This document shows positions 9,221 through 18,270 of a stretch of 64,000 bases of DNA, piece by piece (the first letter of the stretch is position 1; each line of letters opens with the position of its first letter). The stretch spans positions 118,271 to 182,270 of the forward strand of contig DJHS01000153.1 in NCBI GenBank assembly GCA_002433235.1, in the 5' to 3' direction. The position numbers and the translations under genes were made by a program. Under the pieces are notes generated by a model, which worked only from the letters and a program-made list of their open reading frames with translations, was not told where the DNA came from and ran no database searches. The DNA is from UBA6614 sp002433235 (GTDB lineage Bacteria; Verrucomicrobiota; Verrucomicrobiia; Limisphaerales; UBA1100).

Positions 9221-9466
9221 CTAGCCTTGATTGCCCTCGATGTACTCAATGACCGCACCCACGGTCGTGAGCTTCTCGGCCTCCTCATCGGGAATCTCCT
9301 GGCCAAACTCCTCCTCCAGCGCCATCACCAGTTCCACCGTATCCAGCGAGTCCGCACCCAAGTCCTCGATGAACTTGGCCTCGGGCGTGATTTGCTCCGC
9401 CGACACCTGCAGTTGCTGCTCAATGATCGTCTTTACCTTGGCCGCAGTGTTGTTTTCGTCAGACAT
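9221..9466 (-). CDS. acpP: Acyl carrier protein
   Basis: Carrier of growing acyl chains in fatty acid synthesis. It is an 81-residue acidic four-helix protein with the phosphopantetheine attachment site S40 in EDLGADSLDTVELVMALEEE. It lies between fabG and fabF, the most common arrangement of these genes. The ATG at 9466 (MSDENNTAAKV) is the only sensible start. A phosphopantetheinyl transferase is required but is not in the window. Confidence 0.98.
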   Translation of the reverse strand: MSDENNTAAKVKTIIEQQLQVSAEQITPEAKFIEDLGADSLDTVELVMALEEEFGQEIPDEEAEKLTTVGAVIEYIEGNQG

Positions 9467-9547
9467 ATTGCTCTTGAATTTTGGTGCTGCTTGTCAGCCA
9501 AATCGTCCCCACCGTCAAGCCCGGAATCGGCATTTCTTATTCACAAG

Positions 9548-10291
9548 TCACATCACCATTCCGCCATCCACCGTCAACACTTGGCCCGTGATATACCCCG
9601 CGCCCGGCCCTGCCAAAAATACGGCCGCCGCCGCAACATCTTCCGTTTTGCCAAATGCCCCCAGCGGAATATGTGACCGCGCCGCCTCCTTCGTTTCCTC
9701 TTTCAACCCCGCCGTCATGTCCGTGTCAATAAAGCCCGGTGCAATCACGTTGGCTGTAACACCCCGCGACGCCAACTCCTTCGCCACGCTCTTGGTGAAA
9801 CCCACCAAGCCCGCCTTACTCGCCGCGTAATTGGCCTGGCCCGCGTTGCCCATCAGCCCCACCACCGAAGCCACATTGATGATCCGACCCGCCCGCAGCT
9901 TCATGAAATTCCGCGTCAACGCCTTGGTGAACAGGAACGCCCCCTTCAGGTTGGTGTTTAGAACCAAGTCCCAATCCTCGTCCCCCATCCGCATCAACAA
10001 CCCGTCCCGCGTCACACCCGCATTGTTGACCAACACATGCACCCCACCCGTCTCCTCCAGCAGACCTTCCACCGCCCCGTTAACCGCCGATGCATCTGCC
10101 ACATCCACCGCCAACGCCCATGCCCGACGGCCCAACGCCTTAACCTCATCCGCCACCGATGCCGAATTCGCCTCCGTCCGCGACACACACGCCACATCCG
10201 CCCCGGCTTCCGCCAAGGCCAACGCCACTGCACGGCCAATACCGCGCCCCGCGCCCGTCACCACCGCCACTTGATTTTCAAACAAACTCAT
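9548..10291 (-). CDS. fabG: 3-oxoacyl-ACP reductase
   Basis: NADPH-dependent reduction of 3-oxoacyl-ACP. It is a 247-residue short-chain dehydrogenase with the cofactor loop TGAGRGIG (12-19), NNAG (89-92), and the catalytic S142, Y155 and K159 (YAASK). The ATG at 10291 is preferred over an in-frame upstream start at 10327, since family members start a few residues before VAVVTGAGRGIG. It heads fabG-acpP-fabF; no fabD or fabH is adjacent. Its upstream neighbour on the same strand is the sulfatase, 45 nt away. Confidence 0.95.
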   Translation of the reverse strand: MSLFENQVAVVTGAGRGIGRAVALALAEAGADVACVSRTEANSASVADEVKALGRRAWALAVDVADASAVNGAVEGLLEETGGVHVLVNNAGVTRDGLLMRMGDEDWDLVLNTNLKGAFLFTKALTRNFMKLRAGRIINVASVVGLMGNAGQANYAASKAGLVGFTKSVAKELASRGVTANVIAPGFIDTDMTAGLKEETKEAARSHIPLGAFGKTEDVAAAAVFLAGPGAGYITGQVLTVDGGMVM

Positions 10292-10336
10292 CCACCGCCG
10301 AGTACACCCCCCCGCCGCCGTGAGCAAGCGAAAACC

Positions 10337-11785
10337 CTAGCGCCCTTCCCGTTTTGCCGCGTCAAAACGTTCATTGCGCACCGGCATTTTCGCCCCCGTC
10401 TCCCTGCGCCACGCCGCCAGCTTTGCTGCCAAGGCCTTCACCCGTTCGGGCTCCTCCTTGGCCAGATTCTTCTTTTCTCCAACGTCCTTCGCTAGGTTAA
10501 ACAGCTCCAGCCGCCCGTCCTCATACCACTCGATCAACTTCCAGTCTCCCTCCCGGACCGCGCCAGTCGGGGCATTTCCCTGATTGCCGTAATGCGGATA
10601 ATGCCAGAACAACGGGCCTCGATCATGCGCCTTCCCACGTAAAGCCGCCGTAAAACTCACCCCGTCAATCCGCGCGGGCAACTGCGGCTTGACCCCGGCT
10701 ATCTCCAGAATGGTGGGGAAAAAGTCCGTGCTCGTCACCGGCGCATCACTCACGCTACCCGGCCGGGTCACCCCTGGCCAACGCACCATCATCGGCTCGC
10801 GTATTCCCCCCTCATACATCCAGCCCTTTCCACCGCGCAGGGGCAAGTTGCTCGTCGGATGCCCTTCACTCGTCGACAAGCCCCCATTGTCACTCATGAA
10901 AAATACCACCGTGTTTTGCTCCAGCCCTAAATCCTTCAGTCCATCCAGCACCTTTCCCACCGCCAAATCCATCGCCTCAACCATGCCCCCATACACCGCA
11001 TGTTCCTGCACCAGCCGCACCCTGCGCGAATGTTCCTGGCCCCACTTTGCCTCCAAGCCCCGCTCCTGCTTGCGCTTTTGATACTTGGCCGTCAGATCCT
11101 TGCGCGCCATCAACGGCGTGTGCACCGAGTAGAAGGAAAGATAGGCCAGAAAGGGCTTGGTCTTGTTGGCCGCCATGAATTTCACCGTCTCACTCGCCAA
11201 TCGGTCTGGCAAATGCTCTCCATCCGGACCGTCCTTCAAACGAGGATTTCCGTACGGGGAAAAATACTTTTTCCCCCCATATGGCCCCCCTCGTTGATGC
11301 CCGCCCTGATTCACGTCAAACCCCTGATCCTCCGGCCAAAACCCCTCGTTGCCCAGATGCCATTTCCCCGCGAAAAAAGTTGCGTACCCGTGCTCCTTCA
11401 ATGCCTCGGCAATCGTGAATTCCTTCAGTTCCAGTTGCCGCGTGTAAACCGCAGGCAACAGCCTCGTGTTTCGCCGCCAACTCCTGCCCGCAGCCGCCCC
11501 AATGTAGTCCGTCACCCCAGTACGTGTCGGGTACCGCCCTGTCATAATACTCGCCCGTGTTGGACTGCAAACCGGGCAAGCCGCGTAGGCATTAGTAAAC
11601 CGCATTCCCGTCGCCGCCAGCCGGTCACAATTCGGCGTGTCGTAAAACGTGCTCCCAAAGCACTTCAAGTCCGTCCACCCCAAGTCATCCACCAGGAAAA
11701 AAACAAAGTTCAACGGCTTGACCTTTTGATCCGCTAGCACCACACAAGGCGCCAGCGCCAACAACAGAACACGCAGGATACTCAT
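10337..11785 (-). CDS. Secreted sulfatase
   Basis: Type I sulfatase of 482 residues that would hydrolyse sulfate esters, probably of polysaccharides. An N-terminal signal peptide (MSILRVLLLALAPCVVLADQ) fits periplasmic export. Metal ligands D33-D34 lie in FLVDDLGWTD and the formylglycine site is C73 in C-S-P-T-R (73-77), followed by ASIMTGRYPTR. The second metal site lies in FFMSDNGG. The start at 11785 is chosen because the signal peptide begins there. Activity needs a formylglycine-generating enzyme, which is not in the window. The substrate cannot be named. Confidence 0.93.
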   Translation of the reverse strand: MSILRVLLLALAPCVVLADQKVKPLNFVFFLVDDLGWTDLKCFGSTFYDTPNCDRLAATGMRFTNAYAACPVCSPTRASIMTGRYPTRTGVTDYIGAAAGRSWRRNTRLLPAVYTRQLELKEFTIAEALKEHGYATFFAGKWHLGNEGFWPEDQGFDVNQGGHQRGGPYGGKKYFSPYGNPRLKDGPDGEHLPDRLASETVKFMAANKTKPFLAYLSFYSVHTPLMARKDLTAKYQKRKQERGLEAKWGQEHSRRVRLVQEHAVYGGMVEAMDLAVGKVLDGLKDLGLEQNTVVFFMSDNGGLSTSEGHPTSNLPLRGGKGWMYEGGIREPMMVRWPGVTRPGSVSDAPVTSTDFFPTILEIAGVKPQLPARIDGVSFTAALRGKAHDRGPLFWHYPHYGNQGNAPTGAVREGDWKLIEWYEDGRLELFNLAKDVGEKKNLAKEEPERVKALAAKLAAWRRETGAKMPVRNERFDAAKREGR

Positions 11786-11880
11786 GGCTCCCCAAAGACT
11801 GCCCGCGCCCGGCACCACATGCAAGCTTCCCAAGGACCGTTCATACTTGCCACTCACTGCCGTTCAGGGTTTCGTCGGGC

Positions 11881-12966
11881 GTGCCCAAGATCAGCGACAA
11901 GCCCCTCTTCACCCCCGGGCCACTGACCACCAGCCCAACGGTCAAACAGGCCATGCTACGCGATCTTGGCTCGCGGGACAGCGAATTTATCAACATTGTC
12001 GCCGGCATTCGGCAGTCGCTGCTCAAACTAGCCGACCTCACAACCGCCAATAGCTGGGAAGCCGTTCCCATGCAGGGCAGTGGCACCTTTGCCATCGAGT
12101 CCGCCCTGACCACCCTGACTCCGCCCGACGGCAAATGGCTCGTCATCATCAACGGCGCCTACGGGGAACGCATTCTCAAAATTGCCGACCGCAACGACAT
12201 TTCTGCCGTCCCCCTTCGCTGTGCCGAAAACCAGCAACCCTGCCTCGACGCCGTCGATACTGCACTCCGTCAGGGCGGCTTCACACACGTCGCAACCATC
12301 CACTGCGAGACCACCTCCGGCATCCTCAACCCCGTCAACGCAATCGGTGCCATTGCCCGGCAACACGGCTGTATGCACTTGGTCGATTCCATGAGCGCCT
12401 TCGGCGGTGTTGAGTTTGAATTCACCCACATCGACTGCCTCGTCTCCAGTGCAAACAAGTGTATTCAAGGTGTCCCTGGTTTTGCCTTTACCCTCTGCCA
12501 CCGTCCCCTACTTGAGCACAGCCATGCCCGAACCCTCAGTCTCGATCTTGCCGACCAATGGCATGGCCTTGAAGCCAACGGCCAATTCCGGTTCACCCCA
12601 CCCACCCACACACTTCTAGCCTTCGACCAAGCCTTGAGGGAACTCGATGCCGAAGGTGGCGTCGCCGCCCGCGCCACACGTTACCAAGCCAACCACAAAA
12701 CCTGTCTGGAAGGCATGCGCGCGCTGGGCTTTCGGGAATACGTGCCCGAACCCCTCCAAGGACACATCATCACGTCGTTTCTTTATCCCAGCGAGAATTT
12801 CGATTTTGAAGATTTTTATGATCGCCTCAACGAAAAGGGCTTCGTCATCTACCCCGGCAAGGTCACGCAGGCGGACTGTTTCCGGATCGGCCACATTGGC
12901 CACCTGTTCCCCAAGGATACCGAGGCGCTTTTATCCGCTGTCCGCGAAATTATCGCTGGCGAATAA
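11881..12966 (+). CDS. phnW: 2-aminoethylphosphonate:pyruvate aminotransferase-like protein
   Basis: PLP-dependent class V aminotransferase of 361 residues. The N-terminus DKPLFTPGPLTTSPTVKQAM matches the LLTPGPxTT start of PhnW. QGSGTFAIES (65-74) binds the PLP phosphate, D169 in VDSMSAFGG pairs with the pyridine nitrogen, and K193 in SSANKCIQGVPG forms the Schiff base. PhnW converts 2-aminoethylphosphonate and pyruvate to phosphonoacetaldehyde and alanine. The start is a GTG at 11881. No PhnX, PhnY/PhnA or phosphonate transporter is nearby, so a biosynthetic role (aminoethylphosphonate lipids or glycans) or another substrate such as serine or alanine/glyoxylate is possible. Confidence 0.82.
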   Translation: MPKISDKPLFTPGPLTTSPTVKQAMLRDLGSRDSEFINIVAGIRQSLLKLADLTTANSWEAVPMQGSGTFAIESALTTLTPPDGKWLVIINGAYGERILKIADRNDISAVPLRCAENQQPCLDAVDTALRQGGFTHVATIHCETTSGILNPVNAIGAIARQHGCMHLVDSMSAFGGVEFEFTHIDCLVSSANKCIQGVPGFAFTLCHRPLLEHSHARTLSLDLADQWHGLEANGQFRFTPPTHTLLAFDQALRELDAEGGVAARATRYQANHKTCLEGMRALGFREYVPEPLQGHIITSFLYPSENFDFEDFYDRLNEKGFVIYPGKVTQADCFRIGHIGHLFPKDTEALLSAVREIIAGE

Positions 12967-12982
12967 CACGTCCTCCCTGACC

Positions 12983-14374
12983 TTACTCTTCCACCTTCTG
13001 TGAATCAGCCCAAGCTTGAGCCAGCTTCTGGCCCTCGGCCACTTGGCTGGGTGTCATTTTCTTGGACAACTCCGCTTGGGCCTGCTTTGCAGAATCGTCC
13101 CCGGCACTGGCCGCCAAGGTGAACCACTTGGTGGCCTGGATGAAATCCGGATCACCGGTCTGCCCCAAGGCAAGCATCATGCCCAGAGCGGTTTGCCCTT
13201 CGGCATGGCCCTGCTCTGCGGCCTGTGAGAAAAGGTTGAACGCCTCCGCGTTGTTGGAGGGAACTCCCTGGCCTTCGGTGTACATGACGCCCAAGTTGAC
13301 CTGCGCCTGCGGATGGCCGTGCTCGGCAGCCTTGCGATACCAGCGCGCCGCCAAGGCCGGATCGCGCGGCAGATTTTTGCCCTCGTAATACATCCAGCCA
13401 ATGCTGAACTGCAACTGGGCAAAGGCCGTCCCAGGCTCCGATCGTGTAAAAGCACTGGCCACATCCTCAAGCGCCGCCGCCTTTTTGTCCGGCTCAGGAA
13501 TTTGCGTGGCGAACGTGAGAGCTTGCACAAACGCATCCTCAGCCTGCCGTGGATCCCCCGGCTGGGCCATAGCCAAGGCGATGGCTTTCAGCGCCTCAGC
13601 CTTCTCGGCATTGTCTGCCAGTTGATCAGCAAGCTTGAGCGACTGGTTTAAAACCGCTTGGGATTGTTTCTGGATTTGGCGGGCAAGGACAAGCGACTGG
13701 GCCAAGACCTCCTTGGCTTGGGCGGAATCGCCAACCTCCTTCATTGCACCCGTAATGTCCGCCAAAACTGCAACTTTCTCCTCTGTATTCTCGATGGCTG
13801 AAACGGCCGCAAGCGCGCTCTTCAGGATGTTCTTGGCCTCGTCGGCTTGGCCGATTTTGATTAACGCTCCAACCAAATGGGTCAACGCCGGGGCACGCTC
13901 GGCATCCGTCTTGAGGGTTTCGATGATTACCTTGGCGTGGTCCAAGATCATGGCGGCACGGTCCATTTCACCCGCCTCCGCCAGTGTACCCGCCAGATTG
14001 CATAGAACGCGCACCTTGTCCTCCGGAGCTTCAACGGTCTCGATCAAAGCAAGCGCCGGATCCTTGGGAGGCTCCAACTCAACGATTGGTTCTGCACCCG
14101 GTTCCTCAACCGGCTCGGCAGGCACGGACGCATCACTCTGGACGACCTCGTCCGCTTCCTTAGGCTCCTCAACCTTGGGCTCCTCGGGTTCGGCCTTCGC
14201 CTTTTGTTGAACGGGTTCAGGTTCCGGTTTCTGTTCCGGCGTGATGTTTGGCTCAACCGGTTGCGCCTGAATTGCCGGGGCCACCCGAGTGGGCGCGGGC
14301 TTGAATATGAAACAGGCTAGAATGCCGACAAGCAGAATGCCAGCAAGTATCATCTCGGCACGTTTGTTTTGCAT
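12983..14374 (-). CDS. Membrane-anchored TPR/Sel1-repeat protein
   Basis: Protein of 463 residues of unknown function. A single N-terminal membrane helix (about 8-25, MILAGILLVGILACFIF) is followed by a Pro/Glu/Lys-rich linker (about 30-105), then helical TPR-like repeats (about 105-330) in which A-E-A-G and A-x-x-L patterns recur, then Sel1 repeats: SIGWMYYEGKNLPRDPALAA and LGVMYTEGQGVPSNNAEAF. These repeats usually bind other proteins. It lies 19 nt after the secretin stop and is cotranscribed with it, so a periplasmic scaffold for the secretin is a reasonable inference. Confidence 0.75.
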   Translation of the reverse strand: MQNKRAEMILAGILLVGILACFIFKPAPTRVAPAIQAQPVEPNITPEQKPEPEPVQQKAKAEPEEPKVEEPKEADEVVQSDASVPAEPVEEPGAEPIVELEPPKDPALALIETVEAPEDKVRVLCNLAGTLAEAGEMDRAAMILDHAKVIIETLKTDAERAPALTHLVGALIKIGQADEAKNILKSALAAVSAIENTEEKVAVLADITGAMKEVGDSAQAKEVLAQSLVLARQIQKQSQAVLNQSLKLADQLADNAEKAEALKAIALAMAQPGDPRQAEDAFVQALTFATQIPEPDKKAAALEDVASAFTRSEPGTAFAQLQFSIGWMYYEGKNLPRDPALAARWYRKAAEHGHPQAQVNLGVMYTEGQGVPSNNAEAFNLFSQAAEQGHAEGQTALGMMLALGQTGDPDFIQATKWFTLAASAGDDSAKQAQAELSKKMTPSQVAEGQKLAQAWADSQKVEE

Positions 14375-14393
14375 GACTGTTCCTTGTTGCCGC

Positions 14394-16496
14394 CTAATTG
14401 CGCGGCGGGTTGACTAATTTCTTCAGGTGATCCCCCTCTTCAATCGCCTCCCGAAAGGCGTTGATATCCTTCTCCATGGCATACTGGAGGGCTTGATAAT
14501 ATTGCTCGGAATAGAAAAAAGCGCGGGCGACATCACCGTCCACCAGTTCCACATCCTGAGGCTTAACCGTCGGCATGAGTAACAATCGACCACGGGTAAA
14601 GTTGCTGAGCTTGAGTACCTGACTCCTGGTGTTCAGCTCGATGGTCTTTTTCATCAGCACCGCATACTTCAGCCGCTCCAAGTCGTCCATATTACGCAAC
14701 AATACCGTGAAGCTGGGCTTGCCGTTTGGCGACGGCTTGTTCATATCCCAAAGCAACCGGCCATAACTATCCTCATCAGGACAATCGATAAGGCGCACGG
14801 CGGGAACCGGTTCCTTTAAAATGCTCTGCGCGGCATCGCTGGCACGCTGAAGAACATACGTCACGGCGAGGGCAGTGCGTCCACCCTTTCTTGTCAGAAC
14901 GTGCGATGCCTGTGCTTGGAGATATTCACTCAGGAACTGGACCTGAAAACCGGATTGAACATTCTGGTCGGCACGGAAAAAGATCAGCTTAGCTGCATCC
15001 AGCTTTTCCGCCGCCTTGCGTCGTTTCAGGACTTCGTAAATCTGGCGATGACAGAGAATTTCCTCACCAGGCACGGCCCGTCCGACAAACCGGCTGTAGG
15101 GATATTGATCCGCCAACTTGACGTTGCCCGCCACGAGAGCCCGGGTCAGCGCCTTCATGCTGTGCAACTGGTGATTTTCAGTCAGGTAACGAAGATCAAA
15201 AGTGTCCTCGGCGCGTATTCGGTAGGCATCGCGAAAAAGCTGGTTACCGGAACTGTCAAACGCGTCCTCATCCTTGGGCATGTTGCGACCCGCAGCCTGA
15301 TCCTCGGGCAGCACGAAGGGGGTCAGCACGATAATGACCTCGCGCTTCACCGCCTTGTCCTGACGACTCCGGAAAAAACCGCCTAGCAGCGGGATATCTC
15401 CAAGCAATGGTATCTTGTCGACCTTCTGTTCCTTGTCGTTGGCAATCAAGCCGCCAATAATAAAAGGCGTGTTGTTGGCCACCCGCACATAGGTACGCAC
15501 CTCACGTTGGGAAATGGTTGGCGAGGTTGCCAGCACATTTCCGCCATTGTCCTTCACTGTCACGTCGCCATCCGGCACCTTGGCCGTGACCGACGCATTC
15601 ACCTGCATACTTACCTCGCGGTCATCCGCACTGATTCGCGGTCGGACATAAAGTTTGATGCCCGCGTTCTTGATCTCGAAATCCACAGAGGCAATGTTGC
15701 CATTGTTCAAGAACCGCGTCTTGGCAAAGGGAATCTGCTCTCCCACGTTGATGTAGGCCATGCGATTGTTGAGTGCGAGGACACTGGGCCGGGAAAGAAT
15801 CTCCGCCTTGCCATCACGCACCAGTGCCTTGATCTGTGCGTTGATGCCACCAAAGACACCCTGGGTGGCGGCATTCACCACAACATCCGTCGCTGTCGAG
15901 CCCGGATATTTCAGCGTGCCAATGGTGAGCGTGCTGAACTTGTCATTGGCCACGCCGCCCGAATTGCTGCCCGAGCGTGACCATTGAACCCCAAACTCTT
16001 TCAAGGCATTGGAGGAAATCTCCAGAATCATGGCCTCAATGATGATCTGCCGCGCGGGCACGTCGATTGTTTCGCTCAACGCGGCGACCACAGAGCTGAC
16101 CTGCGCAGGCTTGTTGGCGTCGTAAAACACCATCAGCTCCCCTATGGGATCCGTCTCGGTCAGCGGAAATTTTTCGCCCTCCTTCGGAATCGATTCGTGA
16201 TTAGCCGTTCCTGGCAAAGCCACAATCAGAGGCAGCTTGGCAGGGTCAATGGCCTCCTCAAGTTTACCTACATTAAACCCATGTAGCGTTAGCATCTGTG
16301 ATGCCCTCAAGGCATCCACATAACTAAGCGACAACCTCTTGGATACTACGCGAACCGCGTTCGTGCTGTTGCGGGCGGACAACTCCGCCAGCGCCTTGGA
16401 AAGCCATGGCTTGACCGGACTGCGCGGCGGCACCTGTGCCTGCGCAGCCACCAACCCGAATCCCAAAATGAAAATCCCCAGCGCTCTATTTCCCAT
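14394..16496 (-). CDS. Secretin-domain outer-membrane protein with C-terminal extension
   Basis: Secretin (GspD/PilQ superfamily) of 700 residues with signal peptide MGNRALGIFILGFGLVAAQA. An N-domain ending in VPARQIIIEAMILEISSNAL precedes the secretin beta-domain, with the diagnostic VGEQIPFAKT, the PFIIGGLIANDKEQ segment and IPLLGDIPLLGGFFRSRQ, ending in VIIVLTPFVLP near residue 455. About 240 further residues have no family I recognise. The ATG at 16496 is preferred because the signal peptide begins there; it overlaps the upstream channel gene by 11 nt. No type II secretion, type IV pilus or type III genes are nearby. Confidence 0.85.
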   Translation of the reverse strand: MGNRALGIFILGFGLVAAQAQVPPRSPVKPWLSKALAELSARNSTNAVRVVSKRLSLSYVDALRASQMLTLHGFNVGKLEEAIDPAKLPLIVALPGTANHESIPKEGEKFPLTETDPIGELMVFYDANKPAQVSSVVAALSETIDVPARQIIIEAMILEISSNALKEFGVQWSRSGSNSGGVANDKFSTLTIGTLKYPGSTATDVVVNAATQGVFGGINAQIKALVRDGKAEILSRPSVLALNNRMAYINVGEQIPFAKTRFLNNGNIASVDFEIKNAGIKLYVRPRISADDREVSMQVNASVTAKVPDGDVTVKDNGGNVLATSPTISQREVRTYVRVANNTPFIIGGLIANDKEQKVDKIPLLGDIPLLGGFFRSRQDKAVKREVIIVLTPFVLPEDQAAGRNMPKDEDAFDSSGNQLFRDAYRIRAEDTFDLRYLTENHQLHSMKALTRALVAGNVKLADQYPYSRFVGRAVPGEEILCHRQIYEVLKRRKAAEKLDAAKLIFFRADQNVQSGFQVQFLSEYLQAQASHVLTRKGGRTALAVTYVLQRASDAAQSILKEPVPAVRLIDCPDEDSYGRLLWDMNKPSPNGKPSFTVLLRNMDDLERLKYAVLMKKTIELNTRSQVLKLSNFTRGRLLLMPTVKPQDVELVDGDVARAFFYSEQYYQALQYAMEKDINAFREAIEEGDHLKKLVNPPRN

Positions 16497-17988
16497 TGCT
16501 CTCCTTCCCCTCGCGTGGTGCATCAAAAATGCCCGTAAAGAATGTCTGCATGACGGACCGCTTCGACGCCTTTTTCTCCTTGGGGGTGGAGTCCCGCTTC
16601 TTGCGGGCGGCTTTTTTCTGCTCTTTGATTTTCTCCTTCTGCTCGCCCGCACCTTGCTCGAGCTTGGCCTTCAGCTCGCCGTGCTTCTTCAGCAGCGGGG
16701 CGAGGTCGGCGTGGTCGATCTCGTAGACCAGCGCGTCGGTGTTGGCCATCACGGTGCTGGCGCGGCCGCTGCCGTTTAAAATGTTGCCCTCGCCAAAGTG
16801 CTGCCCGGCGCGGTAGGTCTCCACCTTGGCGTCGTCCTGGCCACGCATGGCCACGGTGCTGGTCAGGAGGCCCTCCAAGCACACGAACATCGACCGGCCC
16901 TCGGCACCCTGCCGGTAAAGCACCTCGCCCTCGCCCAGCGCGTGTTTGCGCATCTTGGGAAACACCTGCTTGAACTCCCTGGCGCTCAGGCTGCGGAACA
17001 AGTCCGTGCGCGTGAGCAGTTGATACAAGTCCTCGTCCAGCGACGCGTCGAGCGTGCGCCGTTCGCGCCGCGCGATGAACACCTCCTCCTTCGAATGCGC
17101 GGGCATAATACCAGAATGCGCCAAATGTTCAAGCACGCTTCGGTTGACGACGTGCCGTGCCTCGTTGGGCGAAATCTTGGCGGGCAAAATGAAGAACCGC
17201 ACCTCGTATTCCATTCCCTCGAGCGTGGATTCCTTCATGCGCACCTCGGGCTCGGGATCCTCAAGTACGCCTTCGCCGTCGGCAGTGGCCAGCACGCCGG
17301 CGGTCATCACGCGGATGACGCGCTCGGGCGGCACGTCGAAGTCGATGGTGAAGTCCAGGTCGATGCGGAAATGCGGCTTGGGCTCCATGTAGTTGGTGAC
17401 GATCGTCTCGCCCAGCCGACTGTTGGGGATGACGACCATGTTATTGCGCGTGGTGCGCAGGCGTGTAGTGCGCCAGTTCACCTCAATGATCTCGGCGATG
17501 ATGTGCGTTTCCACACGGTTCTGGTGCAGCATCACCCAGTCGCCGATTTTAAAAGGCCGCTCCACGTGGATGGCCAGCCCCATGAAGAGGTCAAGGATGA
17601 CCGTGCGCAGCGCCAGCCCGATGATGACACCGATGACGCCTGAGGCGGCGAGCATTCCGCGAATGTCCTGCTGGAACACCGTCGACATGATGGCCAGCCC
17701 CGCGAGGACGAACACGATGATGCCGGTGATGTCCTTGGGCAACCGCGGCACGCGCCGCTCCGAGATGCGCCCGATGAAGCCGTCCCAAAAGAACACCGCA
17801 AGGATGCGGTTTAACAGAAACGCCGCCGAGAGCCACACGCCCACCTGCACGCCGTAGGTGAAGAGGTTGCGCGTGAGGAAGTTGGCGTTGACGAGGAACT
17901 GGTCGACCAGCTCCTGCCGGTTCAAGAGCACGAGCAGGAACGCCACGAACACCGCCGCGGGCAGCCAGATGCGACCAATTGAATTCAT
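16486..17988 (-). CDS. MscS-type mechanosensitive channel with cyclic-nucleotide-binding domain
   Basis: Predicted 500-residue inner-membrane channel. N-terminal helices (about 5-25, 40-65, 85-105) lead to the pore helix region GMLAASGVIGVIIGLALRTVI, then the MscS beta domain (PFKIGDWVM, VVIPNSRLGETIVTNY). Residues about 320-440 form a cyclic-nucleotide-binding domain (LGEGEVLYRQGAEGRSMFVC; FGEGNILNGSGRASTVMAN), where FGE and the Arg-Ala segment form the phosphate cassette. A Lys/Glu-rich tail follows. MscS channels with this domain, such as cyanobacterial ones, open in response to cyclic nucleotide. The start at 17988 fits the first helix. It overlaps the secretin gene by 11 nt. Confidence 0.9.
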   Translation of the reverse strand: MNSIGRIWLPAAVFVAFLLVLLNRQELVDQFLVNANFLTRNLFTYGVQVGVWLSAAFLLNRILAVFFWDGFIGRISERRVPRLPKDITGIIVFVLAGLAIMSTVFQQDIRGMLAASGVIGVIIGLALRTVILDLFMGLAIHVERPFKIGDWVMLHQNRVETHIIAEIIEVNWRTTRLRTTRNNMVVIPNSRLGETIVTNYMEPKPHFRIDLDFTIDFDVPPERVIRVMTAGVLATADGEGVLEDPEPEVRMKESTLEGMEYEVRFFILPAKISPNEARHVVNRSVLEHLAHSGIMPAHSKEEVFIARRERRTLDASLDEDLYQLLTRTDLFRSLSAREFKQVFPKMRKHALGEGEVLYRQGAEGRSMFVCLEGLLTSTVAMRGQDDAKVETYRAGQHFGEGNILNGSGRASTVMANTDALVYEIDHADLAPLLKKHGELKAKLEQGAGEQKEKIKEQKKAARKKRDSTPKEKKASKRSVMQTFFTGIFDAPREGKESNGK

Positions 17989-18270
17989 TGCACTACACCA
18001 CACCCGCACGCGACACCCGTCGCGCCGGCGCCAAACAGAAAAATAACCTCCTTAAACTACGAATTTTCTACAGAAAGCCGCCGTCACACGCAATTCAAAA
18101 CACGCGCTTTTCGACAAATTTCCGGTCAAAAAACCTCCGGAAGGAAGACGCCCCAACCGCGCGGGGAATTCAGGAAACTGTGATCCACACTAGCCGGATC
18201 CGTAGCCCCGGAACGCAAAGCCAAACCGACTCCGACTCCCGGAACCGGCGGCCCCGGCTACAGATTCCAG
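17989..18270. other. Intergenic region with an inverted repeat
   Basis: This 282-nt stretch has no convincing gene. It should hold the promoter of the MscS-secretin-Sel1 operon and the 3' end of the DUF1501 transcript. Arms TAGCCGG (18191-18197) and CCGGCTA (18254-18260) could pair, with a second partial pairing GTAGCC/GGCTAC inside. There is no U-run, so it is not a clear terminator. Confidence 0.4.

Noticed and set aside
9490..9518. Possible acpP promoter (TTGACG with 17-nt spacer)
   Set aside because: The -35 is good but the -10 position (GACAAG) is a poor match, so I do not call it.
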